DNA from: Streptomyces viridochromogenes | GTDB taxonomy: Bacteria; Actinomycetota; Actinomycetes; Streptomycetales; Streptomycetaceae | Direction of reading: 5' to 3' | Length of the DNA: 64,000 nt | Assembly: GCF_001270495.1 (NCBI RefSeq) | Contig: NZ_LGUR01000196.1 | Coordinates: forward strand, 124,001-188,000 | Part shown: piece after piece, positions 52,109-61,121 of the stretch | Layout: every line of letters begins with the position of its first letter | Numbering within the stretch: position 1 is the first letter of the stretch | Program-made: the position numbers and the translations under genes | The notes under the pieces: generated by a model | What the model was told of the DNA's origin: nothing | What the model saw: only the letters and a program-made list of their open reading frames with translations | Database searches by the model: none

Positions 52109-53317
52109 ATGCGCATCCTGTTCACCACCTATGCCGCGCGGCCGCACTTCTACCCGATGGTGCCGCTCGCCTGGTCCTGTCTGCTGGCCGGGCACGAGGT
52201 GCGCTTCGCCAGCACACCGTCGCTGATGGACACCGTCCGCGAGTCGGGCCTTCCGGGTGTGTCGGTGGGCCGGGACATCGACGCCGAGTCCTGGTATCGC
52301 AGCGGCACGTTCGTGCCCGAACCGGCCGGCGCGGACGAGCCGGAGCACGCGGTGTGGCTGCGGGTCACCGACCGGCTCGCGGAGAAGCAGTTCAGCGTCT
52401 GTGAGCACATGGTGGACGGGCTCGTCGAGTTCGCCCGCGACTGGCGCCCCGACCTGATCGTCCACGACCCGGTGACCTTCGCCGGCCCGGTCGCCGGGCA
52501 GGTGCTCGGCATCCCCACCGTCAGCCACCTGTACGGCCTGGCCCGGCTGCTGCGTCTCGACATCGAGGACTGGCTCGGCACCGAGCACCGCGCGGGCTAC
52601 CTGGACCTGTTCACGCGCTGGGGCGTCGAGCCGCTGCTGGACCCCGACGCCTGGATCGACCCGTGCCCGCCCGGTCTGCGCTGGCCGGGACAGCGCGAGA
52701 TCAACCGGGTGCAGATGCGCTACCTGCCCTACAACGGCCCGGGCATCGAACCGGAGTGGCTGCGCGAGGAGCCCGAACGGCCCCGGGTGCTGGTCAGCTG
52801 GGGCACCTCACAGCAGAAGAAGCTGGGCACCGGGATCATCGAACTGTTCGGCCGGATCGCACGCAGTGCGGCATCGCTCGACGCCGAGGTCGTCCTGACC
52901 GTGGGCGCGATGGAACCCGAGCACCGGCGTCACCTCGGCGAGCTCCCCGCCAATGTGCGCGCCGTCGACTGGGTTCCGCTCAGCAGCCTCGTGCCGAGCT
53001 GCCGGGCGATCGTCCACACGGGCGGTACGGGGGTGATGATGACCGCGGCCGCCTACGGGGTGCCGCAGTTGGGTGTCACCAAGATCCCCGAGGGGCGGTT
53101 CAACGTGGAGCGTCTCGTGGCCGTCGGCGCCGGACGGCATCTGCCCCAGGACGAGGTGACGGACGACGCCGTACGCACCCATGTGGCCGCGTTGCTCGCC
53201 GACGACGCCTGCCGGGACGGCGCGCACGCCCTGCGGCGGGAGATCGAGGAGCAGCCGTCCCCGGCCTCCGTCGTGCCCGCGCTGGAAGAGATCGCCGCGA
53301 AGGCGACCGTCCGCTGA
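52109..53317 (+). CDS. glycosyltransferase GT7
   Basis: The 402-residue GT-B enzyme starts RILFTTYAARPHFYPMVPLA and has RYLPYNGPGIEPEWLREEP, a nucleotide-binding SWGTSQQKKLGTG and donor-site AIVHTGGTGVMMTAAAYG near residue 308. The ARPHFYPM start groups it with GT3 rather than with the YFCM types. CTGGAG precedes the ATG. It is followed by a strong hairpin. Confidence 0.9.
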   Translation: MRILFTTYAARPHFYPMVPLAWSCLLAGHEVRFASTPSLMDTVRESGLPGVSVGRDIDAESWYRSGTFVPEPAGADEPEHAVWLRVTDRLAEKQFSVCEHMVDGLVEFARDWRPDLIVHDPVTFAGPVAGQVLGIPTVSHLYGLARLLRLDIEDWLGTEHRAGYLDLFTRWGVEPLLDPDAWIDPCPPGLRWPGQREINRVQMRYLPYNGPGIEPEWLREEPERPRVLVSWGTSQQKKLGTGIIELFGRIARSAASLDAEVVLTVGAMEPEHRRHLGELPANVRAVDWVPLSSLVPSCRAIVHTGGTGVMMTAAAYGVPQLGVTKIPEGRFNVERLVAVGAGRHLPQDEVTDDAVRTHVAALLADDACRDGAHALRREIEEQPSPASVVPALEEIAAKATVR

Positions 53318-53333
53318 ACCCGCTCCGGCCGCC

Positions 53334-53363
53334 GGCGCGGCACCCCGAGCGGGGTGCCGCGCC
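53334..53363. terminator. 13-bp hairpin between convergent genes
   Basis: GGCGCGGCACCCC (53334-53346) pairs exactly with GGGGTGCCGCGCC (53351-53363) over a 4-base loop. It separates GT7 from the convergent FAD monooxygenase gene. Confidence 0.85.
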
Positions 53364-53383
53364 AGGGGCCGCGGGCGTGCCGT

Positions 53384-55042
53384 TCAACGCCTCGGCGCCG
53401 GCCCGGCGCCGAAGTGGCGGTGCGCGGGCGCGTCGGCGCACGTGCCGAACAGCGCCGAGCAGACCTCACCGAGCACGAGCGACGGCGTGCCGACGCCGTC
53501 GTCCACAGCGCGCCAGCACACATATCCGTCGGGCCGCACCAGGACCGCCCCGCTCTCGGTGACCCCGTGTGCGGCGGCCCAGCCGCCGGACGCGTCCCGC
53601 AGCCCGGCGCCGAGCCGGTGCACCCGCAGCTCCGACGCCCCGGCGAGGTCGCGGCCGGCCCGCTCCCACCGCTCGGCGTCCGGTCCGCACAGCAGGACGA
53701 ACCGATCGCGGTAGAGGTCGAGCGCGGATATTTGCCGGGTGCCGCTCAGCAGCCAGTGGTGCGGCGCCCGGCTGCCCGGTTCGCCGGTGAACTCGACCGC
53801 GGGCGACGGCGGGCGGGCGAGGCCGTCCTCGTCCAGGATCGCGGCGGAGCGGTAGCGGTGCCCGAGCACCACGGCCGGCGGATGCGGCTCGGGAGCACCG
53901 GTCGGCGGACCGGACTCGGCTGAACGCCGGGCGAGTTGCTGCCGTACCGAGTGCTCGCACGCCGCGAGCGCGACGGGTCTGCGCTCCGCCTCGTAGGTGT
54001 CCAGCAGCCGGTCGGAGGCCGCTCCGCGAACCACCGCCGCCAGCTTCCACGCCAGGTTGTGGGCGTCCTGCACCCCGGTGTTCCCGCCCAGGCCGCCCGC
54101 GGGTGCCATCACGTGCGCGGCGTCCCCGGTGAGCAGAACGCGGCCCGAGCGGTAGCGATCCGCCGTCCACGACGCCAGCTCCCAGGTCTGTACACCGGGC
54201 CGGTCCCCCTCCGGGAGCAGGACCGGCACCACATCCGGTATCCCGGTGGCGGCCCGGATCAGCTCCGTGCACCGGTGGGGGGTGAAGTGCCGCGGTCGCT
54301 CCCCGGCCCGGGGCCGGTAGGGCACCATCAGCACCCAACGTTCGGGGCTGTCCAGCCGGGTCAGCATGGTGTGCGGCACCGGACGGTCGAGGTAGGCCAG
54401 TGCCAGTCCGCGTCCCCGCAGCGGCTCCGCCAGATCCGCTTGGAAGGGGATGTTGACGTAGTGGTCGAGAACGCCCGCGCCGTCGGTGCCGATGGCGAGC
54501 GCGGCGCGGATGGCCGACCGGTGGCCGTCGGCCGCCACCAGGTAACGGGCGCGCACGTCCGCCTCGCTTCCCCGGGCCAGGTCGCGGAGCCGGACCGTGA
54601 CGCCGTCGGCGTCCTGCGCGAAGGACTCCAGGCGGGTGCCGAATCGCAGCCTCGCCCCCAGCCGCGCGGCCTCGGCGCGCAGCACCGGCTCGACGACGTT
54701 CTGGTCGATCACCAGCGGGGCGGTGGGGCTGAGTTCCGCGTGCGACCGTGCTGCCGGGCGCACGGCGCGGAAGTGGGGCTCGCTCACGAGGGTGGCCGCG
54801 CCCACGATCTCCGGCAGGTCCCGAAGGACCGAGGCCGGTGCGGCTTGCAACGCCGCTTCGGCACCGGCCGCGCGCAGCACTTCCATCGTGCGCAGATTCA
54901 GTCCGCGTCCGCGCGGTTGCGTCGAGGTGCCCGCGTGCTGCTCCACCAGCAGGACCGGTACATCCTGACCGGCGAGGAACAGCGCCAGCGACAGGCCGAC
55001 CAGTCCGCCGCCCGCGATCACCACCGGGAGTTCGCTCTCCAT
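53384..55042 (-). CDS. FAD-dependent aromatic polyketide hydroxylase, large type
   Basis: The 552-residue class A flavoprotein has VIAGGGLVGLSLALFL near residue 8, AADGHRSAIRAAL near 170 and LTGDAAHVMAPAGGLGGNTG near 302, and a thioredoxin-like C-terminal domain ending VRPDGYVCWRAVDDG. Size and PRGRGLNLRTMEV match TcmG- and aklavinone-hydroxylase-like enzymes. The GGGAAG ribosome binding site lies before ATG 55042. It is divergent from the O-methyltransferase across a SARP box. Confidence 0.92.
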   Translation of the reverse strand: MESELPVVIAGGGLVGLSLALFLAGQDVPVLLVEQHAGTSTQPRGRGLNLRTMEVLRAAGAEAALQAAPASVLRDLPEIVGAATLVSEPHFRAVRPAARSHAELSPTAPLVIDQNVVEPVLRAEAARLGARLRFGTRLESFAQDADGVTVRLRDLARGSEADVRARYLVAADGHRSAIRAALAIGTDGAGVLDHYVNIPFQADLAEPLRGRGLALAYLDRPVPHTMLTRLDSPERWVLMVPYRPRAGERPRHFTPHRCTELIRAATGIPDVVPVLLPEGDRPGVQTWELASWTADRYRSGRVLLTGDAAHVMAPAGGLGGNTGVQDAHNLAWKLAAVVRGAASDRLLDTYEAERRPVALAACEHSVRQQLARRSAESGPPTGAPEPHPPAVVLGHRYRSAAILDEDGLARPPSPAVEFTGEPGSRAPHHWLLSGTRQISALDLYRDRFVLLCGPDAERWERAGRDLAGASELRVHRLGAGLRDASGGWAAAHGVTESGAVLVRPDGYVCWRAVDDGVGTPSLVLGEVCSALFGTCADAPAHRHFGAGPAPRR

Positions 55043-55093
55043 GCCGACTTCCCGTCACGTCAGGGGTTGGGAACCCCAGGCTGGCCGCAGCCC

Positions 55094-55111
55094 TTCGAAC
55101 GTCTCTCGAAG
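55094..55111. promoter_or_regulatory. SARP-type box between hydroxylase and O-methyltransferase
   Basis: TTCGAAC at 55094 and CTCGAAG at 55105, spacing 11 bp, in the 142-base divergent region between ATG 55042 and ATG 55185. Confidence 0.7.
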
Positions 55112-55184
55112 GCGCGGCGCGACCATGAAGGCCGATCAGCGGCGGGGTCCGGAACGAGCACCGCAACCCGGAGGAATACATCAC

Positions 55185-56210
55185 ATGGCTGACACGACCG
55201 AGGCACCGCTGCGGCTGCACGCGCTCGCCTACAGTCTGGGCATCAGCGCGGCCGTGACCGCGGCCGCCCGTCTCGACCTGGCCGACGCGCTGGGCGACCG
55301 GCCCATGCCGGTCGCCGAACTGGCCGCGGCTGTCGGCGCGTCCGAGGAGGCCCTCGGGCAGTTGTTGCGGGCACTCGCCTGCCACGGCGTGTTCCGGGAG
55401 ACGGCGGAGGACGTCTACGCCCACACCGAGTTGTCCCGGCTGCTGCGGGGTGACGCGCCCGGTGGCCGCAAGGCCATGGCGCTGCTCGCGGGCGCGCCGT
55501 TCGCGTGGCGCATCTGGTCCCGTCTGGACGAGGCGGTACGGACCGGCCGGAGCGTCTTCGCCGAGGAGTACGGCACCACGCTGTTCGAGCATCTGCACGG
55601 GTCGGAACCGGAGCTGGGGCTGCTCTTCGACCAGGCGATGGCCAGGTCGGGGGAGATCACGGCGGCGGCCGTGGCGGACGCGCTCGGCCTCGAGGACACC
55701 GGCACCGTGGCCGACATCGGCGGCGGCCGGGGCATCCTGCTGCGGCTCCTGCTGGAACGCCACCCGGGCGTCAGCGGTGTCCTGTTCGACCTGGAGCGGG
55801 TGATCGCCGGCGCCGATCCCGCGCTGTGCGAGGGCGGCGCGCTGGCCGGGCGGTGCGCGCTGGTGGCCGGAGACTGTCACGTCGGCGTGCCCGTGAAGGC
55901 CGACACCTACCTGCTCAAGGGTGTCGTTCACATGTGGAACGACGACCTCGCCGTCGCCGTCCTGCGCAACCTGGCGCGGGCAGCGCCTCCCGGAGCGCGG
56001 ATCATCCTGATCGAGCAGGTGCTGGACGCGACCGCCACACCGGAGATCGCGACGGTGATGAACCTGTTGATGCTGGTCAGCCAGGGCGGGCGGGAACGCA
56101 CCCGGAAGGAGTTCGCGGCCCTGTTCGCCCGAGCGGGGCTGGAGTTCGGCGGGATCAGGGCAACGCGGAGCGCCGTACACCTTGTCGAAGGTGCCGTTCC
56201 GGGGCACTGA
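55185..56210 (+). CDS. SAM-dependent aromatic O-methyltransferase
   Basis: The 341-residue enzyme has the dimerisation helix YSLGISAAVTAAARLDLAD near residue 15, a winged helix to about 85, and the SAM domain with VADIGGGRGILLRLLLE near residue 178 and YLLKGVVHMWNDD near 243. It is of the DnrK/TcmN-like group that methylates phenols of aromatic polyketides. GGAGGAAT precedes the ATG. Its 3' end overlaps the convergent regulator gene by 56 bases. Confidence 0.92.
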   Translation: MADTTEAPLRLHALAYSLGISAAVTAAARLDLADALGDRPMPVAELAAAVGASEEALGQLLRALACHGVFRETAEDVYAHTELSRLLRGDAPGGRKAMALLAGAPFAWRIWSRLDEAVRTGRSVFAEEYGTTLFEHLHGSEPELGLLFDQAMARSGEITAAAVADALGLEDTGTVADIGGGRGILLRLLLERHPGVSGVLFDLERVIAGADPALCEGGALAGRCALVAGDCHVGVPVKADTYLLKGVVHMWNDDLAVAVLRNLARAAPPGARIILIEQVLDATATPEIATVMNLLMLVSQGGRERTRKEFAALFARAGLEFGGIRATRSAVHLVEGAVPGH

Positions 56211-59200
56211 GCCCGCCCCGGGCGGGGGAGCCGTCCGGCGCGGGGCCCGCTCCCCCGGCCGGTGTCCCGCCGGATTCCAGCCGCTCGAACACCCGTGCAA
56301 GGCCGGAGTGGGAGATCTCCCTGGCGCAGGACACGCCCGCGTCGTACGCCGCGGACAGCTCCGGTTCCGGCAGCAGCGGCGCGCAGCGGGAGCGAATGCG
56401 CCGCGCGTCGGGATGACCGGACACGGTCGTACCGGTCAGGGCGTCGGCGGCGCCCAGCAGCCGCAGGGCGAGTGCGGCCTCCCCCCGCTCCGCGGCGATG
56501 GCCCCGCCCAGCAGGAGCACCCCGCCTGCCACCCGTGCGTCACCGAGCGCGAGGGCATGCGCGAGGGCCTCCTCGTAGCGCTGCGCGGCCAGGCCCGGGC
56601 GGTGCCGAACCACCTCGACGTGCCCCGACTCGCACAGCAGCAGCACCAGCTGGCCCACGTCGGGCCGCCGCGCGGTGCGCAGCGCCGCGACACCGCGGTC
56701 CACAACGGCGGCCGCCTCGTCCAGGTCGCCGGACCAGCGGGCCACCTCGGCGAACGCCGCGCGGACGCGGGGCAGGCAGCGGGTGGTTCCCAGCCGCCGG
56801 GCCGAGCGCAGTCCGGCCTCCGCCAGCTCGCGCGCCCGGCGCAGGTCGCCCGCTCTGGCCAGCTCGCCGCCGAGCCGGGCGAGCAGCAGCACCTGGTCCT
56901 CCGTGGCCCCGAGCTCCGCGGCAAGGCGCAGCGCCTCGTCGAGCAGTTCGGCCGCCTCTTCCGGGCCGGACGTGGCGGCCGAGATCTCGGCCAGGGCGCA
57001 CAGCGCCTGGATCTGCCCCCACCGCTCACCGACGGCCCGCGCCTCGTGCAGCGCGGCCCTAAAGTGCCGGGCGGCCCGCGGCACGTCCCGGCGCGCGGAG
57101 TGCAGATGGCCGGCGTTGAGGTGACCGCAGCAGCGCACCCAGGGGTGCGGGTCCTCGGTCAGCCGCTCCATCGCCTCCAGGGCCGCGTCCGGGTCATGGT
57201 CGAGCATGCTCAGGGTGCCCCGGAAAGCGGTCAGTTCGGGCCGCTGACGATGCCCCGGCAGCGCGTCCCGGCCGGCCGACTCGAGCCAGGACCGGACCCC
57301 GGCCAGCGCCGTGGCCGTGACCTCGGGGGCGGTCGTGGGCGCCAGCGCCGACATGATCATGACGAGTGCACGGGCGTCGTCAGATTCCTCCCCCGGCAGT
57401 GCCAGCACCCGGTCCGCCCAGTCCGCGGCCTCCAGCTGACGGCCACGCAGCGACCAGTACCAACCGAGCGCCGCCACCATCCGGACCGCGAGCTCCGTCC
57501 TGCCTCCGGCGACCAGCCGTCCCAGCGCCGCCTGAAGGTTTTCGTGATCGGCGGTCAGCCGACCCAGCCAGAGCACCTGGTCGGCCTCCATCAGGCGGGG
57601 CGCGGCGGTCTCCGCCAGACGCAGGAAGTAGCGGGCGTGCGCCTCGCGCAGCGTGTTCTCCTCGTCCGCGTCGAGCCGTTCGGCCAGGTGACGCCGGATC
57701 GTGTCCAGCATCCGGTAGCGGGTCTGTCCGCCGACGTCGGCGACCTGCACCAGCGACTTGTCCACGAGGGCGGTCAGCAGGTCGACCACGTCCCGCTCCG
57801 ACGTTCCGGCGCACACCTGCTCCACCGCGCCCAGCGTCGCCCCGGCGGGGAACACGGCCAGCCTGCGGGCCAGGGCCCGTTCCCCGGGGTGCAGCAGCTC
57901 CCAGCTCCAGTCGACGACGGCGGCCAGTGTGCGGTGCCGGGGCGGGCGGCCGCGGCCGCCGTCCGACAGGATCCGCAGGTGGTCCTCGATCCGTTCGGCG
58001 ACCTCGCGCGCAGACAGCGCGCGCAATCGCGCGGCGGCCAGTTCCAGCGCGAGGGGCAGGCCGTCGAGCCGGCGGCAGACACGCGCCACGTCGCAGGCGT
58101 TGGTCTCGTCCACCGTGAACGCCGCCCGTACCGCCCTGGTGCGTTCCGTGAGCAGTTGTACCGCGGGACTCGCCAGCACCTGGTCCAACGTGGCGTCCTC
58201 GGGCGGAGGCGCCAAGGGGCCGAGCGGCAGTGTCCGTTCGCCGGACGCGGCGAGCTGCTCGCGGCTGGTGGCCAGCACCCGTAGCCCGGGGCACCAGCGC
58301 AGCAGCCGTTCGACCAGCTCCGCCACCGGGTCGACCACGTGCTCGCAGTTGTCGAGGACCAGGAGCATCCGCCGGTCGCCGACCGCGTCGGCCAGCCGCT
58401 CGTGGCCGCCGCCGACGGGCGGATCCGTCGCGCCCAGCACGGCCGGACCGGCTGCGAAGAGCGCGGCCAGCACCTGCTCCGGGACGCGAACGGGATCCCG
58501 CACCGTCGTCAGGTCCACCCACCGGGCCCCGTCCTCGAACCGATCGGCCAACGTCCGGGCCGCCTCGGCCGCGAGGCGGGTCTTGCCGACACCACCGGGC
58601 CCGGTCAGGGTCACCAGACGAGCCGTCCCGAGCAGCCGCCCCAGCGTGCCGAGCTCGTCGTCCCGCCCGAGCACGCCGGTGAGCGGCACCGACACCCCGG
58701 GACCGGCCGGGGCACCCCGCACCCGCTCGCGGAGACGGCCCGGCCTTCCTCCTGCCGGACCGACGGACTCCGGAGAGCCGCCGGCCGTAGGCGGCGGGCC
58801 GGCGACCGGCCTCTCCCCCGGCGCGCCCGAGCCTGCCGGGACGCGCCCGGCGGCGGCTCCGTCCACACCGGTGGAGCCGGCGCCGCCGCGCAGCACCGCC
58901 AGGTGGGCCCGCCGGAGCTCCGGGGACGGATCCAGGCCCAGTTCCTCCGTGAGGCGGGCGCGTACGCGGGCGTAGACGTCCAGGGCGTCGGCACCGCGGC
59001 CCACGGCGTGGAGCGCGTGCATCAGGCGGGCCTGCCACCGTTCGTCCGCCGGCGCCGCCGCGGCCAGGTGCTCCAGTTCCGGCAGGACCTCCGCTGCCCG
59101 GCCCAGCGCCAGGTCCGCGTCGATCCGGTCGGCGAGGGCGGCGCGGCGCAGTTCCCGCAGCCGTACCGCTGCGGCCTCGGCGAAGAGGGCGCCCTGAGCC

Positions 59201-59628
59201 TCCGTGAACTCCTCGCCGCGCCACAGGTCCAGCGCCTTGCGCAGCGTCCCGGCCGCGAGATCGGGCCGGTGCGCCAGTTCGGCGTGCCCGCGTGCCGCGA
59301 GGTCCTCGAACCGCCACAGATCGACCGCGTCGGACGGCAACGCCAGCGTGTACCCCCCGGAGCCCGAGACGACGGGAAGTCCGGAGGCTGTCCGGCGCAG
59401 CCGGGAGACCAGGGCCTGTACGGCACCGCGCGGCTGGGCGGGCGGTTCGGCGCTCCAGAGGTCCTCGACGAGGCGTTCCACGGACACCGGGCGTCCACGG
59501 GCCAGGACCAGCCGGATCACCAGCGAACCGATCCGGGACCCGGCGATCGTGACCGACTCGCCGTGCGGACCACGGATCTCCAGCGGCCCGAGGACCGCCA
59601 CCCGAATCCCCTGCGCTGCGCTGGTCAC
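56155..59628 (-). CDS. AfsR-like large SARP regulator (DNA-binding, BTAD, NB-ARC, TPR)
   Basis: About 1157 residues. An OmpR-like domain (IRVAVLGPLEIRGPHGESV) and BTAD domain (ALDLWRGEEFTEAQ, ELGLDPSPELRRAH) fill residues 1-250; a Pro/Gly-rich linker follows; an NB-ARC ATPase has VTLTGPGGVGKTRLAAE near residue 340 and MLLVLDNCEHVVDP; the C-terminal half is TPR-like helices. Such proteins sense nucleotides or partners and activate antibiotic genes. GTG 59628 was chosen because the domain starts there; the frame extends upstream past the SARP box. It is convergent with the O-methyltransferase gene. Confidence 0.9.
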   Translation of the reverse strand: MTSAAQGIRVAVLGPLEIRGPHGESVTIAGSRIGSLVIRLVLARGRPVSVERLVEDLWSAEPPAQPRGAVQALVSRLRRTASGLPVVSGSGGYTLALPSDAVDLWRFEDLAARGHAELAHRPDLAAGTLRKALDLWRGEEFTEAQGALFAEAAAVRLRELRRAALADRIDADLALGRAAEVLPELEHLAAAAPADERWQARLMHALHAVGRGADALDVYARVRARLTEELGLDPSPELRRAHLAVLRGGAGSTGVDGAAAGRVPAGSGAPGERPVAGPPPTAGGSPESVGPAGGRPGRLRERVRGAPAGPGVSVPLTGVLGRDDELGTLGRLLGTARLVTLTGPGGVGKTRLAAEAARTLADRFEDGARWVDLTTVRDPVRVPEQVLAALFAAGPAVLGATDPPVGGGHERLADAVGDRRMLLVLDNCEHVVDPVAELVERLLRWCPGLRVLATSREQLAASGERTLPLGPLAPPPEDATLDQVLASPAVQLLTERTRAVRAAFTVDETNACDVARVCRRLDGLPLALELAAARLRALSAREVAERIEDHLRILSDGGRGRPPRHRTLAAVVDWSWELLHPGERALARRLAVFPAGATLGAVEQVCAGTSERDVVDLLTALVDKSLVQVADVGGQTRYRMLDTIRRHLAERLDADEENTLREAHARYFLRLAETAAPRLMEADQVLWLGRLTADHENLQAALGRLVAGGRTELAVRMVAALGWYWSLRGRQLEAADWADRVLALPGEESDDARALVMIMSALAPTTAPEVTATALAGVRSWLESAGRDALPGHRQRPELTAFRGTLSMLDHDPDAALEAMERLTEDPHPWVRCCGHLNAGHLHSARRDVPRAARHFRAALHEARAVGERWGQIQALCALAEISAATSGPEEAAELLDEALRLAAELGATEDQVLLLARLGGELARAGDLRRARELAEAGLRSARRLGTTRCLPRVRAAFAEVARWSGDLDEAAAVVDRGVAALRTARRPDVGQLVLLLCESGHVEVVRHRPGLAAQRYEEALAHALALGDARVAGGVLLLGGAIAAERGEAALALRLLGAADALTGTTVSGHPDARRIRSRCAPLLPEPELSAAYDAGVSCAREISHSGLARVFERLESGGTPAGGAGPAPDGSPARGGLSAPERHLRQGVRRSALP

Positions 59629-59702
59629 GTCGCTGCTCCGCTTCTCGCCGGGCCCTGACGGTAACAGGATCACACGAAGGGCGGCCGAGCCCTCGGCCCG
59701 GC

Positions 59703-59731
59703 CTCGAACTCTCCTCCGGCCGGGCTCGTTA
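59703..59731. promoter_or_regulatory. SARP-type triple box between regulator and second 2,3-dehydratase
   Basis: CTCGAAC at 59703, CTCCGGC at 59714 and CTCGTTA at 59725, each 11 bp apart. ATG 59769 is 38 bases downstream with GAGGAGAAG; the regulator GTG is 75 bases away on the other strand. Confidence 0.6.
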
Positions 59732-59768
59732 GCGTGCGCTCCGCCAACAACCGAGGAGAAGGCGCGAC

Positions 59769-61121
59769 ATGCCCGTTTCTTCAGCGGAGTCCGCACAGCG
59801 CACCATGTCCCTGTCCGCACTGGCGGCGGACAGCCCCGTGACCCCGAACACCCGATTCGACGGCTGGTTCGACGCGCGCCGACGGGACAGCGGGTTCAAG
59901 GTGACCCGGATACCCTTCGAGCGGCTCGCCGGCTGGGCGTTCGACCGGGACACCGGGACCCTGTCGCACGACAGCGGCCGCTTCTTCTCCGTCGAGGGCC
60001 TGCGCATCGAAGCCGAACCGCCGTACAGCACCTGGGAGCAACCCATACTGGTGCAGCGCGAGATCGGCATACTCGGTCTGCTCGTCAGGGAGTTCGACGG
60101 CGTTCCGCACTTCCTGATGCAGGCCAAGCTGGAGCCCGGTAACAGCGGGGCGGTGCGGCTGTCGCCGACGGTGCAGGCCACCCGCAGCAACTACACCGGC
60201 GTGCACCGGGGCCGGGCCATCCCGTACCTGGAGCACTTCGTGGCGCCGAGCACCGGGACCGTGCTGGTCGACACCCTTCAGTCCGAGCGCGGCTCCTGGT
60301 TCCTGCGCAAGCGCAACCGGCACATGGTGGTGGCCGTCGACGGCCCGGTCGAGGAGCACCAGGACTTCCGGTGGCTCACCCTCGGGCAGTTGCGCCGGCT
60401 GATGCGGCGGGACAACACGCTGAGCATGGAGGCGTGTTCGGTGCTCGCCTGTCTGCCGGGCACGGCGCCGGAGGACGGCGGGCGCCCGCGGCACGCGCTC
60501 CGTGAGGTGACCGGCTCGCTCGTGGAGGTGAAGGCGCGTTGCGAGGTGGGGCAGCACCGGATCCCCCTGAGAGAGGTGGCGTCCTGGCGGCGTCTGGACG
60601 ACGAGATCTCCCGCCCTGACCGCAGGTACTTCAAAGTCATCGCCGCCGAAGTGCACGCGGCCACCCGGGAGATCCTCCACTGGACCCAGCCGCTCATCGC
60701 ACCCGTTCCCGGCGGCCTGGCCGTGCTGCTGACCCGTACCTTCGACGGCGTCCGGCACGTCCTGCTGCACGCCCGGGTGGAGGCCGGTTCGCTGGACGTC
60801 GCGGAGTTCGGGCCCACCGTTCAGTGCACTCCGTCCAACTACCGTGACACGCCGCCCGCCCGGCGTCCCCGCTTCCTGGACCTCTCGCTCGCCCCGGCGC
60901 CGGGGCGGCTGCTCTACGACACTGTGCTGTCGGAGGAGGGCGCGCGGTTCCACCACGCCGAGAGCCGTTACCGCATCATCGACGTGGGCGACGAACTCAC
61001 CGACGTCCCACCGGACTTCGTCTGGGTGACGCCGGGGCAGTCCGAGCGGCTGCTGCGGCACGGCTACTACCTGAACATGCAGGCACGCACGCTGCTGGCC
61101 GCACTGCGGTCGGTCGTCTAG
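59769..61121 (+). CDS. NDP-hexose 2,3-dehydratase (second copy)
   Basis: The 450-residue protein is a paralogue of the one at 12358 with the same internal repeat: VQREIGILGLLVREFDGVP and LSPTVQATRSNY near residue 140 in the first half, WTQPLIAPV and FGPTVQCTPSNY in the second. Both ends align closely, so the C-terminus is complete. The stop TAG is formed where the IS5-type element begins. Two 2,3-dehydratases in one cluster may reflect different sugars or expression; sequence does not tell. Confidence 0.93.
   Translation: MPVSSAESAQRTMSLSALAADSPVTPNTRFDGWFDARRRDSGFKVTRIPFERLAGWAFDRDTGTLSHDSGRFFSVEGLRIEAEPPYSTWEQPILVQREIGILGLLVREFDGVPHFLMQAKLEPGNSGAVRLSPTVQATRSNYTGVHRGRAIPYLEHFVAPSTGTVLVDTLQSERGSWFLRKRNRHMVVAVDGPVEEHQDFRWLTLGQLRRLMRRDNTLSMEACSVLACLPGTAPEDGGRPRHALREVTGSLVEVKARCEVGQHRIPLREVASWRRLDDEISRPDRRYFKVIAAEVHAATREILHWTQPLIAPVPGGLAVLLTRTFDGVRHVLLHARVEAGSLDVAEFGPTVQCTPSNYRDTPPARRPRFLDLSLAPAPGRLLYDTVLSEEGARFHHAESRYRIIDVGDELTDVPPDFVWVTPGQSERLLRHGYYLNMQARTLLAALRSVV

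Noticed and set aside
56211..56260. Terminator between the O-methyltransferase and AfsR-like genes
   Set aside because: GC-rich complementarity exists, but it lies within the coding 3' end of the regulator and no clean stem could be drawn.
52000..56300. Very long frames antisense to or overlapping the hydroxylase and regulator genes
   Set aside because: High GC content gives long spurious frames; their translations are Arg/Pro/Gly-rich without domain motifs.
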